A DNA stretch of 64,000 bases from the NCBI RefSeq assembly GCF_040545475.1, contig NZ_JBEPMA010000001.1, positions 124,001-188,000 of the forward strand, given 5' to 3'. Below are positions 35,877 to 44,372 of the stretch, one piece after another. The notes beneath the pieces are model-generated. The model searched no databases and was not told the DNA's origin. It saw nothing but the letters and a program-made list of their open reading frames with translations. Position numbers and translations under genes: made by a program. Position 1 is the stretch's first letter; each line of letters starts with the position of its first letter. The DNA is from Peptoniphilus_A olsenii (GTDB lineage: Bacteria > Bacillota > Clostridia > Tissierellales > Peptoniphilaceae).

Positions 35877-36606
35877 ATGATAAAAAATCAGTGGTACGCA
35901 ATACTTTCTTCCTCAGATATAAATATCAATCAGATAGTTTCTGTTAAACGATGTGGTTTGAATCTAGTTCTTTTCAGAGATTCGGATTCTAAATTATCCT
36001 GTCTGTCTGAATATTGTCCACATAGAGGAGCTTCTTTAAGCTTATTCTTTTAGTGAATTTCAAGATAAGTGGAATACTCACTATTCTAGGGCTATAGAAA
36101 ACCAATTAGACGTAGTTCACTTACCTTTTGTACATCATAATACTATTGGGAGAGGTGGAAAAACTTTAGTAAACGGTCCAAAAGTAATAATACAAGAACA
36201 ATATATTAAAACTTCTGCAGATAATGAAATTGATAGAGGTCAAGTACCTAAAGATCATAATGAAGCAGAAATTAAAAATACTAGTTTACACTTCCTTTTT
36301 CCTAATATATGGCTTAATAATGTATCGGATAAAATAAAAATAATTATATTTTTTGCACCTGTTGATGAGCATAACACAATTTTATATATTAGATTTTACA
36401 ACAGGTTAACAAGTTCAAAATTTATAAATTTAATTATTGCACAAATTGGCAAAATAGGAAATTTTGTGGTAGAAAGGCAAGATAAAAGAGTTGTAATTAC
36501 ACAGTTCCCTAAAAAAAGTACTCTTAAGATGAATGAGAATTTAATTAAGGGAGACTTACCTATAATAGAATATAGAAAAATTAGAAATTCACTTCAAAAT
36601 AAATAA
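35877..36606 (+). pseudogene. Rieske-type oxygenase gene remnant, internally deleted and frameshifted
   Basis: Translation from ATG 35877 gives 58 codons starting MIKNQWYAILSSSD and including the first Rieske cluster motif CPHRGASLS, then a TAG at 36051. In another frame, from about 36049 to the TAA at 36604, the rest of a ring-hydroxylating oxygenase alpha subunit continues: the mononuclear-iron motif LDVVHLPFVHH, then FPNIWLNN, FFAPVDEHNT and VERQDKRVVITQ. About 100 codons carrying the second Rieske motif (C-x2-H) and the domain linker are missing at the joint. No start codon serves the second part. Full-length relatives are about 330-350 residues. The gene follows lexA with no gap for a promoter. 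It is non-functional as read. Confidence 0.85.
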
Positions 36607-36636
36607 TATTATAAAATATAAAAGTTAAAATTATTT

Positions 36637-36691
36637 AAAAAAACAGGCATAGAAGCAACGTATTAAATGTAAAGTACGCAATTCTATGCCT
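36637..36691 (-). terminator. Terminator downstream of tRNA-Leu
   Basis: AGGCATAGAA (36645-36654) and TTCTATGCCT (36682-36691) form a 10-bp stem with a 27-base loop containing a further CGTA/TACG pairing; on the - strand it is followed by GTTTTTTT. The 117 bases from here to the tRNA hold only two copies of the word AGCCAAAAAT and no gene. Confidence 0.65.
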
Positions 36692-36807
36692 ATTGGCTTT
36701 TTTGATTGGAAAAGATACTAAAACTAATAAAGTTTACAGGCAACAAATATGTATTTGTCTAGCCAAAAATCTTATGCCATTTTTTATAAAGCCAAAAATA
36801 ATAACTC

Positions 36808-36894
36808 TGGTGCTAAAGATGGGACTTGAACCCATACGATCTCTCGATCGCCAGATTTTGAGTCTGGTGCGTCTGCCAATTCCGCCACTCTAGC
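36808..36894 (-). tRNA. tRNA-Leu (anticodon CAA)
   Basis: On the - strand the acceptor GCTAGAG pairs with CTTTAGC (one G-T), the anticodon stem-loop is CCAGA-CTCAAAA-TCTGG with anticodon CAA, there is a long variable arm (ATCGAGAGATC region) as expected for a class II tRNA, a T-arm with GGTTCAAGTCC, and CCA is encoded. Length 87 bases with CCA. A strong terminator-like hairpin ends two bases before its 5' end. Confidence 0.95.
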
Positions 36895-36896
36895 TT

Positions 36897-36925
36897 AAAA
36901 AAATGAAGTGTCAAAAGACACTTCA
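36897..36925 (-). terminator. Terminator-like hairpin between tRNA-His and tRNA-Leu
   Basis: On the - strand TGAAGTGTC-TTTT-GACACTTCA, a perfect 9-bp stem, is followed by seven T. It sits after tRNA-His and its T-run ends two bases before tRNA-Leu begins, leaving no room for a separate tRNA-Leu promoter. Confidence 0.8.
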
Positions 36926-36932
36926 AATATTG

Positions 36933-37010
36933 TGGGGTGGATAGTGGGAATCGAACCCACGATCTTCAGGACCACAATCTGACGCCTTAACCAGCTAGGC
37001 CATATCCACC
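36933..37010 (-). tRNA. tRNA-His (anticodon GTG)
   Basis: On the - strand acceptor GTGGATA pairs with TATCCAC, with the histidine-specific extra 5' G facing C73, anticodon loop TTGTGGT (anticodon GTG), T-arm GTGGGTTCGATTCCCAC and encoded CCA. The last base pair of the anticodon stem is an A-C mismatch. Length is 78 bases including the extra G and CCA. Confidence 0.95.
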
Positions 37011-37021
37011 ACAACAATATT

Positions 37022-37050
37022 AGTTTAACAAAGATTTTAAAATTTGTCAA
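37022..37050 (-). promoter_or_regulatory. Promoter of the tRNA genes
   Basis: On the - strand TTGACA (37050-37045) and TAAACT (37027-37022) are separated by 17 bases. It lies between the rdgB stop codon and tRNA-His. Confidence 0.8.
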
Positions 37051-37053
37051 TGA

Positions 37054-37638
37054 TTATTTTATTTCTGTCAATTTTATTTTTAATTTCTGTAAAGCCTTGC
37101 CTCTATGACTGATTTTATTTTTATCCTCTATGCTCATTTCGGCAAAAGTTTGCTTATATCCCAGTGGCTGAAAAATCTGATCATACCCAAAACCTGAACT
37201 TCCACGTTCTTCTTCTGTGATTATTCCTTGACATACTCCTTCAATAGGAATAATGTTTTTTTTGTTATCAATTAATATCAACTGAGTCTTAAAATAAGCA
37301 CTTCTATCTTGATATAGTTTTAGATTTTCGAGAAGTTTTTCTCTATTAAGTTTATCATTATGTTCTACTCCAGCATATCTAGCAGAATACACTCCTGGTT
37401 CTCCATTTAAACTGTTCACGAATAAGCCAGTATCGTCTGCTAATATATAGTAATCTGTTTTTTTCGCTAATTCATTTGCCTTTAGTAACGCATTATCATA
37501 GAGAGTTCTCCCATTTTCTTCAACATTTATATTAAATCCAATATCTGACTTAGTTAAAACTTCAATATCTAAATCTTTCAATAAATTTGTAATTTCTTTT
37601 GTTTTATTCTTATTATCAGTAGATAAAACTAATTTCAT
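37054..37638 (-). CDS. rdgB: RdgB/HAM1 family XTP/dITP diphosphatase
   Basis: This house-cleaning pyrophosphatase removes inosine and xanthosine triphosphates. Visible motifs are the N-terminal LSTDNKNKTKEI, DDTGLFVNSLNGEPGVYSAR and SSGFGYDQIFQP. The 194-residue length is full. It overlaps rph by four bases, the common rph-rdgB pair. Confidence 0.94.
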   Translation of the reverse strand: MKLVLSTDNKNKTKEITNLLKDLDIEVLTKSDIGFNINVEENGRTLYDNALLKANELAKKTDYYILADDTGLFVNSLNGEPGVYSARYAGVEHNDKLNREKLLENLKLYQDRSAYFKTQLILIDNKKNIIPIEGVCQGIITEEERGSSGFGYDQIFQPLGYKQTFAEMSIEDKNKISHRGKALQKLKIKLTEIK

Positions 37639-38351
37639 ATATAATTCTCCAAAATTTCAAAGTACCTAAAAATATCAATAATACCTACTTTTGCATCCTC
37701 TATAAAACTATTTAATTCTTCAATTGAAAATGTACCTTTTTCTCCAGTGCCTTGTATTTCAATAATTTCGAATTTATCATTCATAACTAAATTTAGATCG
37801 ACTTGTGCATTAGAGTCTTCTTTAAAATCTAAATCTACAAGTCTAGTTCCATTTACTTTTCCTACTGAAACGGCACAGATTTTATATATTAAAGGGTTTT
37901 CTATCAATCGACCTTCTTTTAAATATTTTTTTATAGCCAGCTCTAACGCTATATAGGATCCTGTAATAGAAGTGGTTCTTGTCCCTCCATCAGCAGTTAA
38001 CACATCACAATCCACCCATATAGTCCTCTCTCCAATTTTCTCTAGATTTATGCAAGATCTCAATGATCTACCTATCATTCTAGATATTTCACTATTTCTA
38101 CCATCTACTTTCCCTTTAGATATATCTCTAATCTTCCTAGATGCTGTTGAGCCCGGAAGCATAGAATACTCACAAGAAAGCCATCCTTTATTTTTTCCAC
38201 GAAGAAAGGATGGTACTTTTGACTCAATCATTACTGAGCAAACCACCTTAGTCTGTCCACATTCAATTAATACTGAACCATCTGGATGAGTTAAATAATT
38301 AGGTATAATTTTTAAAGGACGAACTTCATTATTTTGTCTATCTTCTCTCAC
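37635..38351 (-). CDS. rph: Ribonuclease PH
   Basis: RNase PH trims tRNA 3' ends by phosphorolysis. The normal N-terminus (REDRQNNEVRPLKI) is preserved, followed by CEYSMLPGSTASRK and the DCDVLTADGGTRTTSITG block. An in-frame ATG at 38396 would add 15 residues that overlap the amidase gene and do not fit the family, so I take GTG 38351 (238 aa), although its ribosome site is weak. Translation may be coupled to the amidase gene, whose stop is 13 bases upstream. Confidence 0.9.
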   Translation of the reverse strand: MREDRQNNEVRPLKIIPNYLTHPDGSVLIECGQTKVVCSVMIESKVPSFLRGKNKGWLSCEYSMLPGSTASRKIRDISKGKVDGRNSEISRMIGRSLRSCINLEKIGERTIWVDCDVLTADGGTRTTSITGSYIALELAIKKYLKEGRLIENPLIYKICAVSVGKVNGTRLVDLDFKEDSNAQVDLNLVMNDKFEIIEIQGTGEKGTFSIEELNSFIEDAKVGIIDIFRYFEILENYI

Positions 38352-38364
38352 GTTATCACTCTTA

Positions 38365-39663
38365 TTATTCTGTATAATTTTTGATATAAGTATCAATTCC
38401 GTTTACTAAACCACTAACTAATAAATTTCTATAATCTTCATCTTTTAATTTATTTAATTCTTCTTCATTAGATAGAAATCCTAGTTCGACTAATGCTGCG
38501 ACCGTTTTTGTCTTACTAATTACAGCTATAGCTGGTTTATTAATTATTCCTCTATCATTAGCACCTGTTTCTTTTATTAATGCTTTTTGTAAACAATTAG
38601 CAAAATTTTTTTGAACTGTATCTTTAATTTTAACATTTTTCTCAGATGCGTATAATACCTCTATACCATTTGCATCTGAATTATTTGCACTATTAAAATG
38701 AATAGACAAAAATAGATCGGAATTATTATCATTGGAAATAGAGGCCCTATCCACTAACTTAATGTATTCATCCCTTGTTCTTGTAAGAATAACATCTAAA
38801 CCTTTCTGTTGTAACCTCGAAGTTAATTTTTCTGCAACGTCTAAATTAAGATTCTTTTCTAATGTTTTTGAATCTGCTGCAATAGCCCCAGAATCTTTAC
38901 CTCCATGCCCTGGATCTATTACTATTCTTAATTTGCCATTAACTTTGAGTTTTTCGTTAATAATTCGATTGTTTTTTTCATCTTCTAAATCCAGTGATAA
39001 TGAATCATAAACTTCTTCTTTTCTCCCACCACGAATATTCTTATCTAATTTATTTGTTTCATTTTTTTCTTCTTTAGATTGATAATAACCATTTGAATTT
39101 TTGTTTAAAGAGCTATTATTGTTTAAAGAAACTTTTTGTATATTAGACTTTTTATCTTCGTAAGTTAAATTTGCAGATTTAAAAGTATTTATTGCTGCCA
39201 TTATTTCATCATTGTCCCAGTCAACTTCATAATCAAAAGTTTCAGAAATAAATCGAAGAGGAACCATTGTTTTTGTTTCTTTACGGGGATATTGATAAAG
39301 GGCTAATTGCGGTGCTTGATCATTACCCACATTAATCTTTTTATTATTAACAAAAACCGTTGGGCTATCCACTTGCATCTTTATTGTATTATTATCTAAG
39401 CTTATTGTAATTGACTTGTTTAAGTTATTCCAACTTACATCAGCACCTAACTTTTCGGTTATATCACGAATTGGTACAAAAGTCCTACCATTTTTAATAT
39501 AAGGTTTAAATTCAGGATTGAGTTTTTCACCATTAACTTTTACACTAGCCGACTTAACCTTAAAAATACTATTATTTATACTCACACTAAAATTGCTACT
39601 AGCATATATTGGATTTATTACAATTATCGTAATCAAAAGTACTATTGAAAATATTTTTTTCAT
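38365..39663 (-). CDS. N-acetylmuramoyl-L-alanine amidase with stalk domain
   Basis: This secreted peptidoglycan hydrolase has a signal peptide (ends near IYASS), a Cu_amine_oxidN1-type domain (about 35-165; TFVPIRDITEKLGA and MVPLRFISETF), a Ser/Asn/Lys-rich linker, and an Amidase_3 catalytic domain with zinc ligands in VIDPGHGGKDSGA, the Glu in TLEKNLNLD, His in SIHFNSANNS and the closing Glu in VALVELGFLSN. Length is 432 aa. Ribosome site AGGAGGG, strong promoter upstream. Confidence 0.92.
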   Translation of the reverse strand: MKKIFSIVLLITIIVINPIYASSNFSVSINNSIFKVKSASVKVNGEKLNPEFKPYIKNGRTFVPIRDITEKLGADVSWNNLNKSITISLDNNTIKMQVDSPTVFVNNKKINVGNDQAPQLALYQYPRKETKTMVPLRFISETFDYEVDWDNDEIMAAINTFKSANLTYEDKKSNIQKVSLNNNSSLNKNSNGYYQSKEEKNETNKLDKNIRGGRKEEVYDSLSLDLEDEKNNRIINEKLKVNGKLRIVIDPGHGGKDSGAIAADSKTLEKNLNLDVAEKLTSRLQQKGLDVILTRTRDEYIKLVDRASISNDNNSDLFLSIHFNSANNSDANGIEVLYASEKNVKIKDTVQKNFANCLQKALIKETGANDRGIINKPAIAVISKTKTVAALVELGFLSNEEELNKLKDEDYRNLLVSGLVNGIDTYIKNYTE

Positions 39664-39684
39664 AAAACCCTCCTTGGCAATTTT

Positions 39685-39713
39685 AGTTTATATTTTATTT
39701 ACTATTTTGTCAA
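39685..39713 (-). promoter_or_regulatory. Promoter of the amidase-rph-rdgB unit
   Basis: On the - strand TTGACA (39713-39708) and TAAACT (39690-39685) are separated by 17 bases. The spacing, -35 and -10 are identical to the tRNA promoter at 37022. Confidence 0.8.
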
Positions 39714-39735
39714 CATTGTAACCAAATTGAAATCT

Positions 39736-40722
39736 TTATATAATAATTCTGTATAATTCGTCGGGTTCAGGATCAGTTAATAAAATAAATTTATTACCAT
39801 CAATAACACGCGGTAAGTTAGTATTTGTAATACTTCCTATTTCTGTAACTTTTATATTCGTAAAACTTGCTTCTTTTTTAAATTCATTGTAATCTTTCGG
39901 ATTAAATATCATAAGCATACTGCCGCTAGAAATTAACTTATATGGATTAATTTTATAATACTCACATAATTTTCTGGTTAGGTCTAATATTGGTATTTTA
40001 TTTTTATCAATGTCAATTCCCATATTTATTGCCTTTGAGCTCTCCCAAATTGCACCATATATGCCACCTTCAGTTATATCATGCATATATTTTACATTAT
40101 AATAAGATGCAAGTTTCGACTCTTCCATAACCGAAATAAAATTATTTAATTCATTAGCAAATTTTTTCTCATTTTTTGACAATATCTTTTGTTCGTCATA
40201 TAGGTCGTGATAAATAATACTACTACCTTCTATGCCAATATATTTTGAGATAGCAACTATATCACCTTCTTGAACTTGATCTACCTTCGGTATATGTTTA
40301 ATATTAACGCGCCCTAACACAGTTGTAGAAATAATAATTTTAGAAACAGCATCAGTAACTTCTGTATGACCACCTATTATCTCTAAATTTAGTTTTTCAC
40401 AAGTTTTATTACAATCTTTAATAATAAGTTCTAAATCTTCTATTTCAGCATCTGTTGGAAGTAATACTGTTAATAATACTCCAACAGGGTCCGCTCCTTG
40501 GCAACAAATATCATTAACTGAAATATTAATAGACAGGTTTCCGATGTTTTTTGAAGCACCTGTAATGGGGTCTGTAGATGTAACAATTAAGTCACCATCA
40601 AAATCTAATACTGCAGTATCTATACCTGTTCCTCCCCTAATTAATACTTCATTTCTTAATGCTTTAATATTTTTTAAAACATATTTTTCCAATTCACTAC
40701 TTTTAAGTTTGCCTATCTTCAA
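39736..40722 (-). CDS. AIR synthase-related protein (HypE/PurM-like fold)
   Basis: The 328-residue protein has the PurM-like ATP-binding layout: DTAVLDFDGDLIVTSTDPI, NISVNDICCQGADPVGVLLT, and GGHTEVTDAVSKIIIST, then HDITEGGIYGAIWE and the SSGSMLMIF motif. It lacks the C-terminal Pro-Arg-Ile-Cys that HypE needs for hydrogenase maturation, and no hyp genes are nearby, so HypE function is unlikely. I use TTG 40722, eight bases after AGGAG; the in-frame GTG at 40731 overlaps that site. It lies directly after the pilus genes and may be transcribed with them. Confidence 0.75.
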   Translation of the reverse strand: MKIGKLKSSELEKYVLKNIKALRNEVLIRGGTGIDTAVLDFDGDLIVTSTDPITGASKNIGNLSINISVNDICCQGADPVGVLLTVLLPTDAEIEDLELIIKDCNKTCEKLNLEIIGGHTEVTDAVSKIIISTTVLGRVNIKHIPKVDQVQEGDIVAISKYIGIEGSSIIYHDLYDEQKILSKNEKKFANELNNFISVMEESKLASYYNVKYMHDITEGGIYGAIWESSKAINMGIDIDKNKIPILDLTRKLCEYYKINPYKLISSGSMLMIFNPKDYNEFKKEASFTNIKVTEIGSITNTNLPRVIDGNKFILLTDPEPDELYRIII

Positions 40723-40737
40723 AGATAACACTCCTGT

Positions 40738-42015
40738 TTAATTTTTAAGTTTAATCTCAAATTTATAAAAACCATCTTCGTTAAAAATATTCTTATTGAT
40801 AATTTTAAAACCTTTTAACTTATTGCGGAGATAGTTTTCATCTTTTACTACTCCATTAATTAATATATCTCCTTTATCAAATAAATAATCAGTTACAAAG
40901 AAGTTCGAATCTTCTAGTTTTTGAATTTCAATTACTAAATTCATAAATTTTTTATTATTTTGTTGAAATTTATCACTAGAATTATCATCCTCTGTTGTAA
41001 TATATCTACTTTCAAGTTTAGTCAGTTCATTTATTTGTGAATTTAAATTTTTAATGTACAAAATATTAATTAGAAATATACTGAAAATTATGATAGGTAA
41101 TATATAATTAAAAATTTTTTCCTTATTAAAAACTATTTTTCTTTTAGGTTTTTTAATAAAAACATCATATTTTTCAAGATTATTTCCATCCTTTAGGGGG
41201 ATAGGAATAAATTCTTGTAATTTTAATACTGGAGTTGATTCATTTAATGAACCTAGGATAAATATATTTTTTTCTTCATTTTCATATGATTGAAAAAAAG
41301 AAATATTATTTAAAAAATAATTTGTATACTTAAAAACAAAATCTTCATCTAAATTATTCAGTTCTGGATCATATTTTCTGTTTAAAATGTTTTCAACATT
41401 TTTAGTCTCTAAATTAGAGTCAGCAATTAAATTTTCTAAATTTTTATTATATATTTTTTCACTTTTATAAACTAAGTGATTTTTAACAGTGATTTTATTA
41501 ATATAATTAGTTCCAATTTCTAAAAATATTCCATTCGTGTGAATAATATGATTAATCGGAAAAAATTCATAATTTTTTATTTCTATTTTTTTTAAAATTT
41601 GTTCTAAAGTATTTATAAATTCTTTATTAACTAAATCTATGGATAAAGCTATACTATCATCAATATATATAAAATCATAAAAAATTTTAAAATTTTTGAT
41701 TTCTTCATTGATATAGTCCGTAATATTAATTTTTAAGTAATTCATAATCTCATCTTCATTTATTTTAGGAATATTGAGATTAAAATGCAAAAATTCACTA
41801 GATTCTATTAATAAAATAAGATTTGAATAATTATCTAAATTTAAGTTTCCAATCATTTTCTTAAATTTATAAAAAAAGTGATGATAATCTAAAATACGTC
41901 CATCTTTATAGATTTTATAGGGAAAATAAAATTTTTCAGAAAAAATTTCCTTCTCAGTATTTATATATTCGAAATAACCATCTTTAATTTTTATAATATA
42001 ATTACGTTTAAACAT
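40738..42015 (-). CDS. PilM-PilN fusion (GspL-like pilus assembly platform protein)
   Basis: The first 290 or so residues look like the actin-like PilM fold (opening YIIKIKDGYFEYI; the EIMNYLKINITDYINEEI segment). A membrane helix follows at about 304-323, then a short coiled coil and a ferredoxin-like PilN domain of about 80 residues ending FKIINKNIFNEDGFYKFEIK. In most bacteria PilM and PilN are separate; the fused order matches GspL of type II secretion. Start ATG 42015 follows AGGTG. The sequence is divergent and the call depends on layout plus neighbours pilB, pilC, pilin and pilD. Confidence 0.65.
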   Translation of the reverse strand: MFKRNYIIKIKDGYFEYINTEKEIFSEKFYFPYKIYKDGRILDYHHFFYKFKKMIGNLNLDNYSNLILLIESSEFLHFNLNIPKINEDEIMNYLKINITDYINEEIKNFKIFYDFIYIDDSIALSIDLVNKEFINTLEQILKKIEIKNYEFFPINHIIHTNGIFLEIGTNYINKITVKNHLVYKSEKIYNKNLENLIADSNLETKNVENILNRKYDPELNNLDEDFVFKYTNYFLNNISFFQSYENEEKNIFILGSLNESTPVLKLQEFIPIPLKDGNNLEKYDVFIKKPKRKIVFNKEKIFNYILPIIIFSIFLINILYIKNLNSQINELTKLESRYITTEDDNSSDKFQQNNKKFMNLVIEIQKLEDSNFFVTDYLFDKGDILINGVVKDENYLRNKLKGFKIINKNIFNEDGFYKFEIKLKN

Positions 42016-42018
42016 ATT

Positions 42019-42747
42019 TCACCTAAAAAATAATGCAGTTAAAAGTCCAACACTTATAAAAGGGCCAAAAGAAATAGAATCTTTTAACATTTTTCTTTTT
42101 GTAACAAGTAGAATAATAGATATAATCGCAGCACTTAAAAAAGTGACATTAAAGAATAAAAATGCATCATAAATACTATGCAATATAAAACCACAGACAA
42201 ACACATAAATACAATCACCCAGTCCTATCATATGGGTGAAAAAATAAATTAATAAGAATATAAGCCCTAGAATTAAGGATATTATCAATGAATAAGTTAT
42301 TTGTTCAGTATATAAAATTTTGTATATACAATTTATAATAAATAACAATCCCACATCGATATTATAAATATAACCTGTTAAATAATCAATAAATCCTATA
42401 TAAAAAATTATATTTAGCTCCATAATAATTAGAATCAACGATAAACTAAATCCATGTTTATATCCAAATAATAATGATAATAAACCTACAATTAATTCTG
42501 TCAAAAACTTATCAATTCCAATTTCATTTTTACAATAATGACATTTACCTTTATTTAAAATATATGAAGCCACAGGAATTATATCTACAATACTTAAGGT
42601 AGTTTTACAATTTTCACAATATGACCTTTTGAAGATAAAATCCTCTTTTCTTTCTCTTCTATAAAAAAATAAATAATAAAATGAAGATAATGAACTTCCA
42701 AATAAAAATAAAATTATATAATAAAAATATAAATTATTACTCATCAT
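42019..42747 (-). CDS. pilD: Prepilin peptidase
   Basis: This aspartic membrane protease removes the leader of type IV pilins. The N-terminal cytoplasmic loop has the zinc-type motif CENC ... CHYC, and both catalytic aspartates are present: FIDYLTGYI and GLGDC. Length is 242 residues with about seven to eight membrane helices. It overlaps the pilin gene by 11 bases, and the neighbouring pilin is its evident substrate. In Firmicute competence systems the counterpart is ComC. Confidence 0.9.
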   Translation of the reverse strand: MMSNNLYFYYIILFLFGSSLSSFYYLFFYRRERKEDFIFKRSYCENCKTTLSIVDIIPVASYILNKGKCHYCKNEIGIDKFLTELIVGLLSLLFGYKHGFSLSLILIIMELNIIFYIGFIDYLTGYIYNIDVGLLFIINCIYKILYTEQITYSLIISLILGLIFLLIYFFTHMIGLGDCIYVFVCGFILHSIYDAFLFFNVTFLSAAIISIILLVTKRKMLKDSISFGPFISVGLLTALFFR

Positions 42748-43120
42748 TGTCCATTATAATTTTATTATCTTTTATTTTGACTAAACCTGGTTTCACAATT
42801 ATGTCCCCTTCAGTTGCTTCTACAGAAAAAGAACTCGATTTTCCTAAAGCTTTTGCAGGTTTAGGCATTTTGCCATCTTCCAAGTAAGACTTCAAATTTG
42901 ATTCATCAATCTTTCCTGAATGTTCTGGATTATCAATTAAATATAAAATACCAGCATTTTTTAGCACTCTTACATTTGAGTTATGTGCTGCTGCTTGTGC
43001 AGATAAACTTGAATTTGAATACTTCATTGCAGCAACAGAAATCAAAATTGCTATGATAGCTATAACGATAACTAGTTCCAATAAAGTAAACCCTTTGTTT
43101 TTTGTTAAATTGTTTTTCAT
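42737..43120 (-). CDS. Type IV pilin / ComGC-like major pseudopilin
   Basis: The prepilin leader MKNNLTKNKG is followed by the cleavage site G-FTLLELV with Glu at position 5 of the mature chain, and then a long hydrophobic helix. The mature protein is about 117 residues; the C-terminal part has no cysteine pair. Ribosome site AGGAGG. It is the only pilin-like gene in the block, so minor pilins, if any, are elsewhere. Confidence 0.9.
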   Translation of the reverse strand: MKNNLTKNKGFTLLELVIVIAIIAILISVAAMKYSNSSLSAQAAAHNSNVRVLKNAGILYLIDNPEHSGKIDESNLKSYLEDGKMPKPAKALGKSSSFSVEATEGDIIVKPGLVKIKDNKIIMDNDE

Positions 43121-43129
43121 AATATCCTC

Positions 43130-44299
43130 CTAAAATTGATTAACCATATCAAAAATTGGTAGTGCAATAGCTAATACTATAACACCTATAATAAAAGACA
43201 AAATAATGATTAATATGGGTCCTAAAATATTGAGAAATTTTTTACTCATTATATTTAAACGTTCACTATAAAATTCACTACTAATTTTAAAAGAATTTTG
43301 AAGATTTGAAGATTCTTCTCCAACTTTTATTAAGGAGACTAATATCTTTGGAAAAATATTAATTTCTTTAAAACTATCCCACAATGAATTTCCTTTTTTT
43401 AAATTTTCAATAATCCAAATATATTTTTCTTTTAAGATAATATTATTTTCTGTTTGATAAATTATCAATAAACTCCTATCTATAGTTAAACCAGAAGTAA
43501 GTAAAATATTCATATTAAACGAAAAATATAGACACTTAACTAGCATATAAAATTTGTTTTTAATCCATAGATTATGTGTTATTTTAGGATTTTTCTTGTT
43601 AATATATAAAAGAATAGCGAAGAAACAAAAAAGAAGTATTAATATAAATAAATTATATTCTTTCAAAAATCTAGAAATATTAACGATAATACTAGTAATC
43701 AAAGGTAGTTGAGTTCCAGAGTTTTCAAATATTTCTTGAAAACCCGGTATAACATTGCTGACCAAAAAATTAACCACTAAAACAGTCGTTATTAAAAGTA
43801 TAATAGGGTAAGCCAAAGCGTTAATAATTTTTGATTTAATCTCGTTATTTTTTTTATAAAAAACTGCTAAATTAGAAAAAACATCTCTTAAACTAGAAGT
43901 ATTTTCGCCAACATAAACAAGACTCGTGACAAAAATAGGAAATGCGTGAGTTTCTTCCATAGCATCTGACAGATTCAACCCTTTTCTAAGACCAATGCTA
44001 ATCTTGTTCAAAGCAATATATTTATTTTTTTTGAATTGCTCACTTAAAATATCTATAGCTTTTTCAATATTTAAACCTGAATCTAATAACAAAGATAATT
44101 CCTTAAAAAGTATGTATAATTCATCATTTTTGAAACACTTAGTAAATGTAGTCTTATTACTATCTGTAATAGATTCCTCGACTTTTATTGGCTCTAGTCC
44201 TTGTTCTTTTAAGTTTTTAATTGCAATTTCTTTATTATCAGCTTCTATTTTACCAATAGAGATTTCTTTATTTTTAAAAACTTTATAATCAAATATCAT
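43130..44299 (-). CDS. pilC: Type IV pilus inner-membrane platform protein PilC/ComGB
   Basis: The 389-residue protein contains an N-terminal segment (DYKVFKNKEISIGKIEAD) and two T2SSF domains (about 70-190 and 270-385), with the typical LLDSGLNIEKAIDIL and KVGEESSNLQ motifs and three membrane helices. It anchors the assembly ATPase at the membrane. It sits between pilB and the pilin gene, all in one direction. Confidence 0.9.
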   Translation of the reverse strand: MIFDYKVFKNKEISIGKIEADNKEIAIKNLKEQGLEPIKVEESITDSNKTTFTKCFKNDELYILFKELSLLLDSGLNIEKAIDILSEQFKKNKYIALNKISIGLRKGLNLSDAMEETHAFPIFVTSLVYVGENTSSLRDVFSNLAVFYKKNNEIKSKIINALAYPIILLITTVLVVNFLVSNVIPGFQEIFENSGTQLPLITSIIVNISRFLKEYNLFILILLFCFFAILLYINKKNPKITHNLWIKNKFYMLVKCLYFSFNMNILLTSGLTIDRSLLIIYQTENNIILKEKYIWIIENLKKGNSLWDSFKEINIFPKILVSLIKVGEESSNLQNSFKISSEFYSERLNIMSKKFLNILGPILIIILSFIIGVIVLAIALPIFDMVNQF

Positions 44300-44372
44300 C
44301 TCTCACCATCTAAAAAATTAAAAAACGATTACCTAACATAATTAATATACTTTATCTACAAATATTTAAAAG

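Noticed and set aside
36693..36893. 66-codon + strand reading frame running into the tRNA-Leu region
   Set aside because: Its C-terminal third is the antisense translation of tRNA-Leu (a familiar false ORF), and the rest has no ribosome site or recognisable family.
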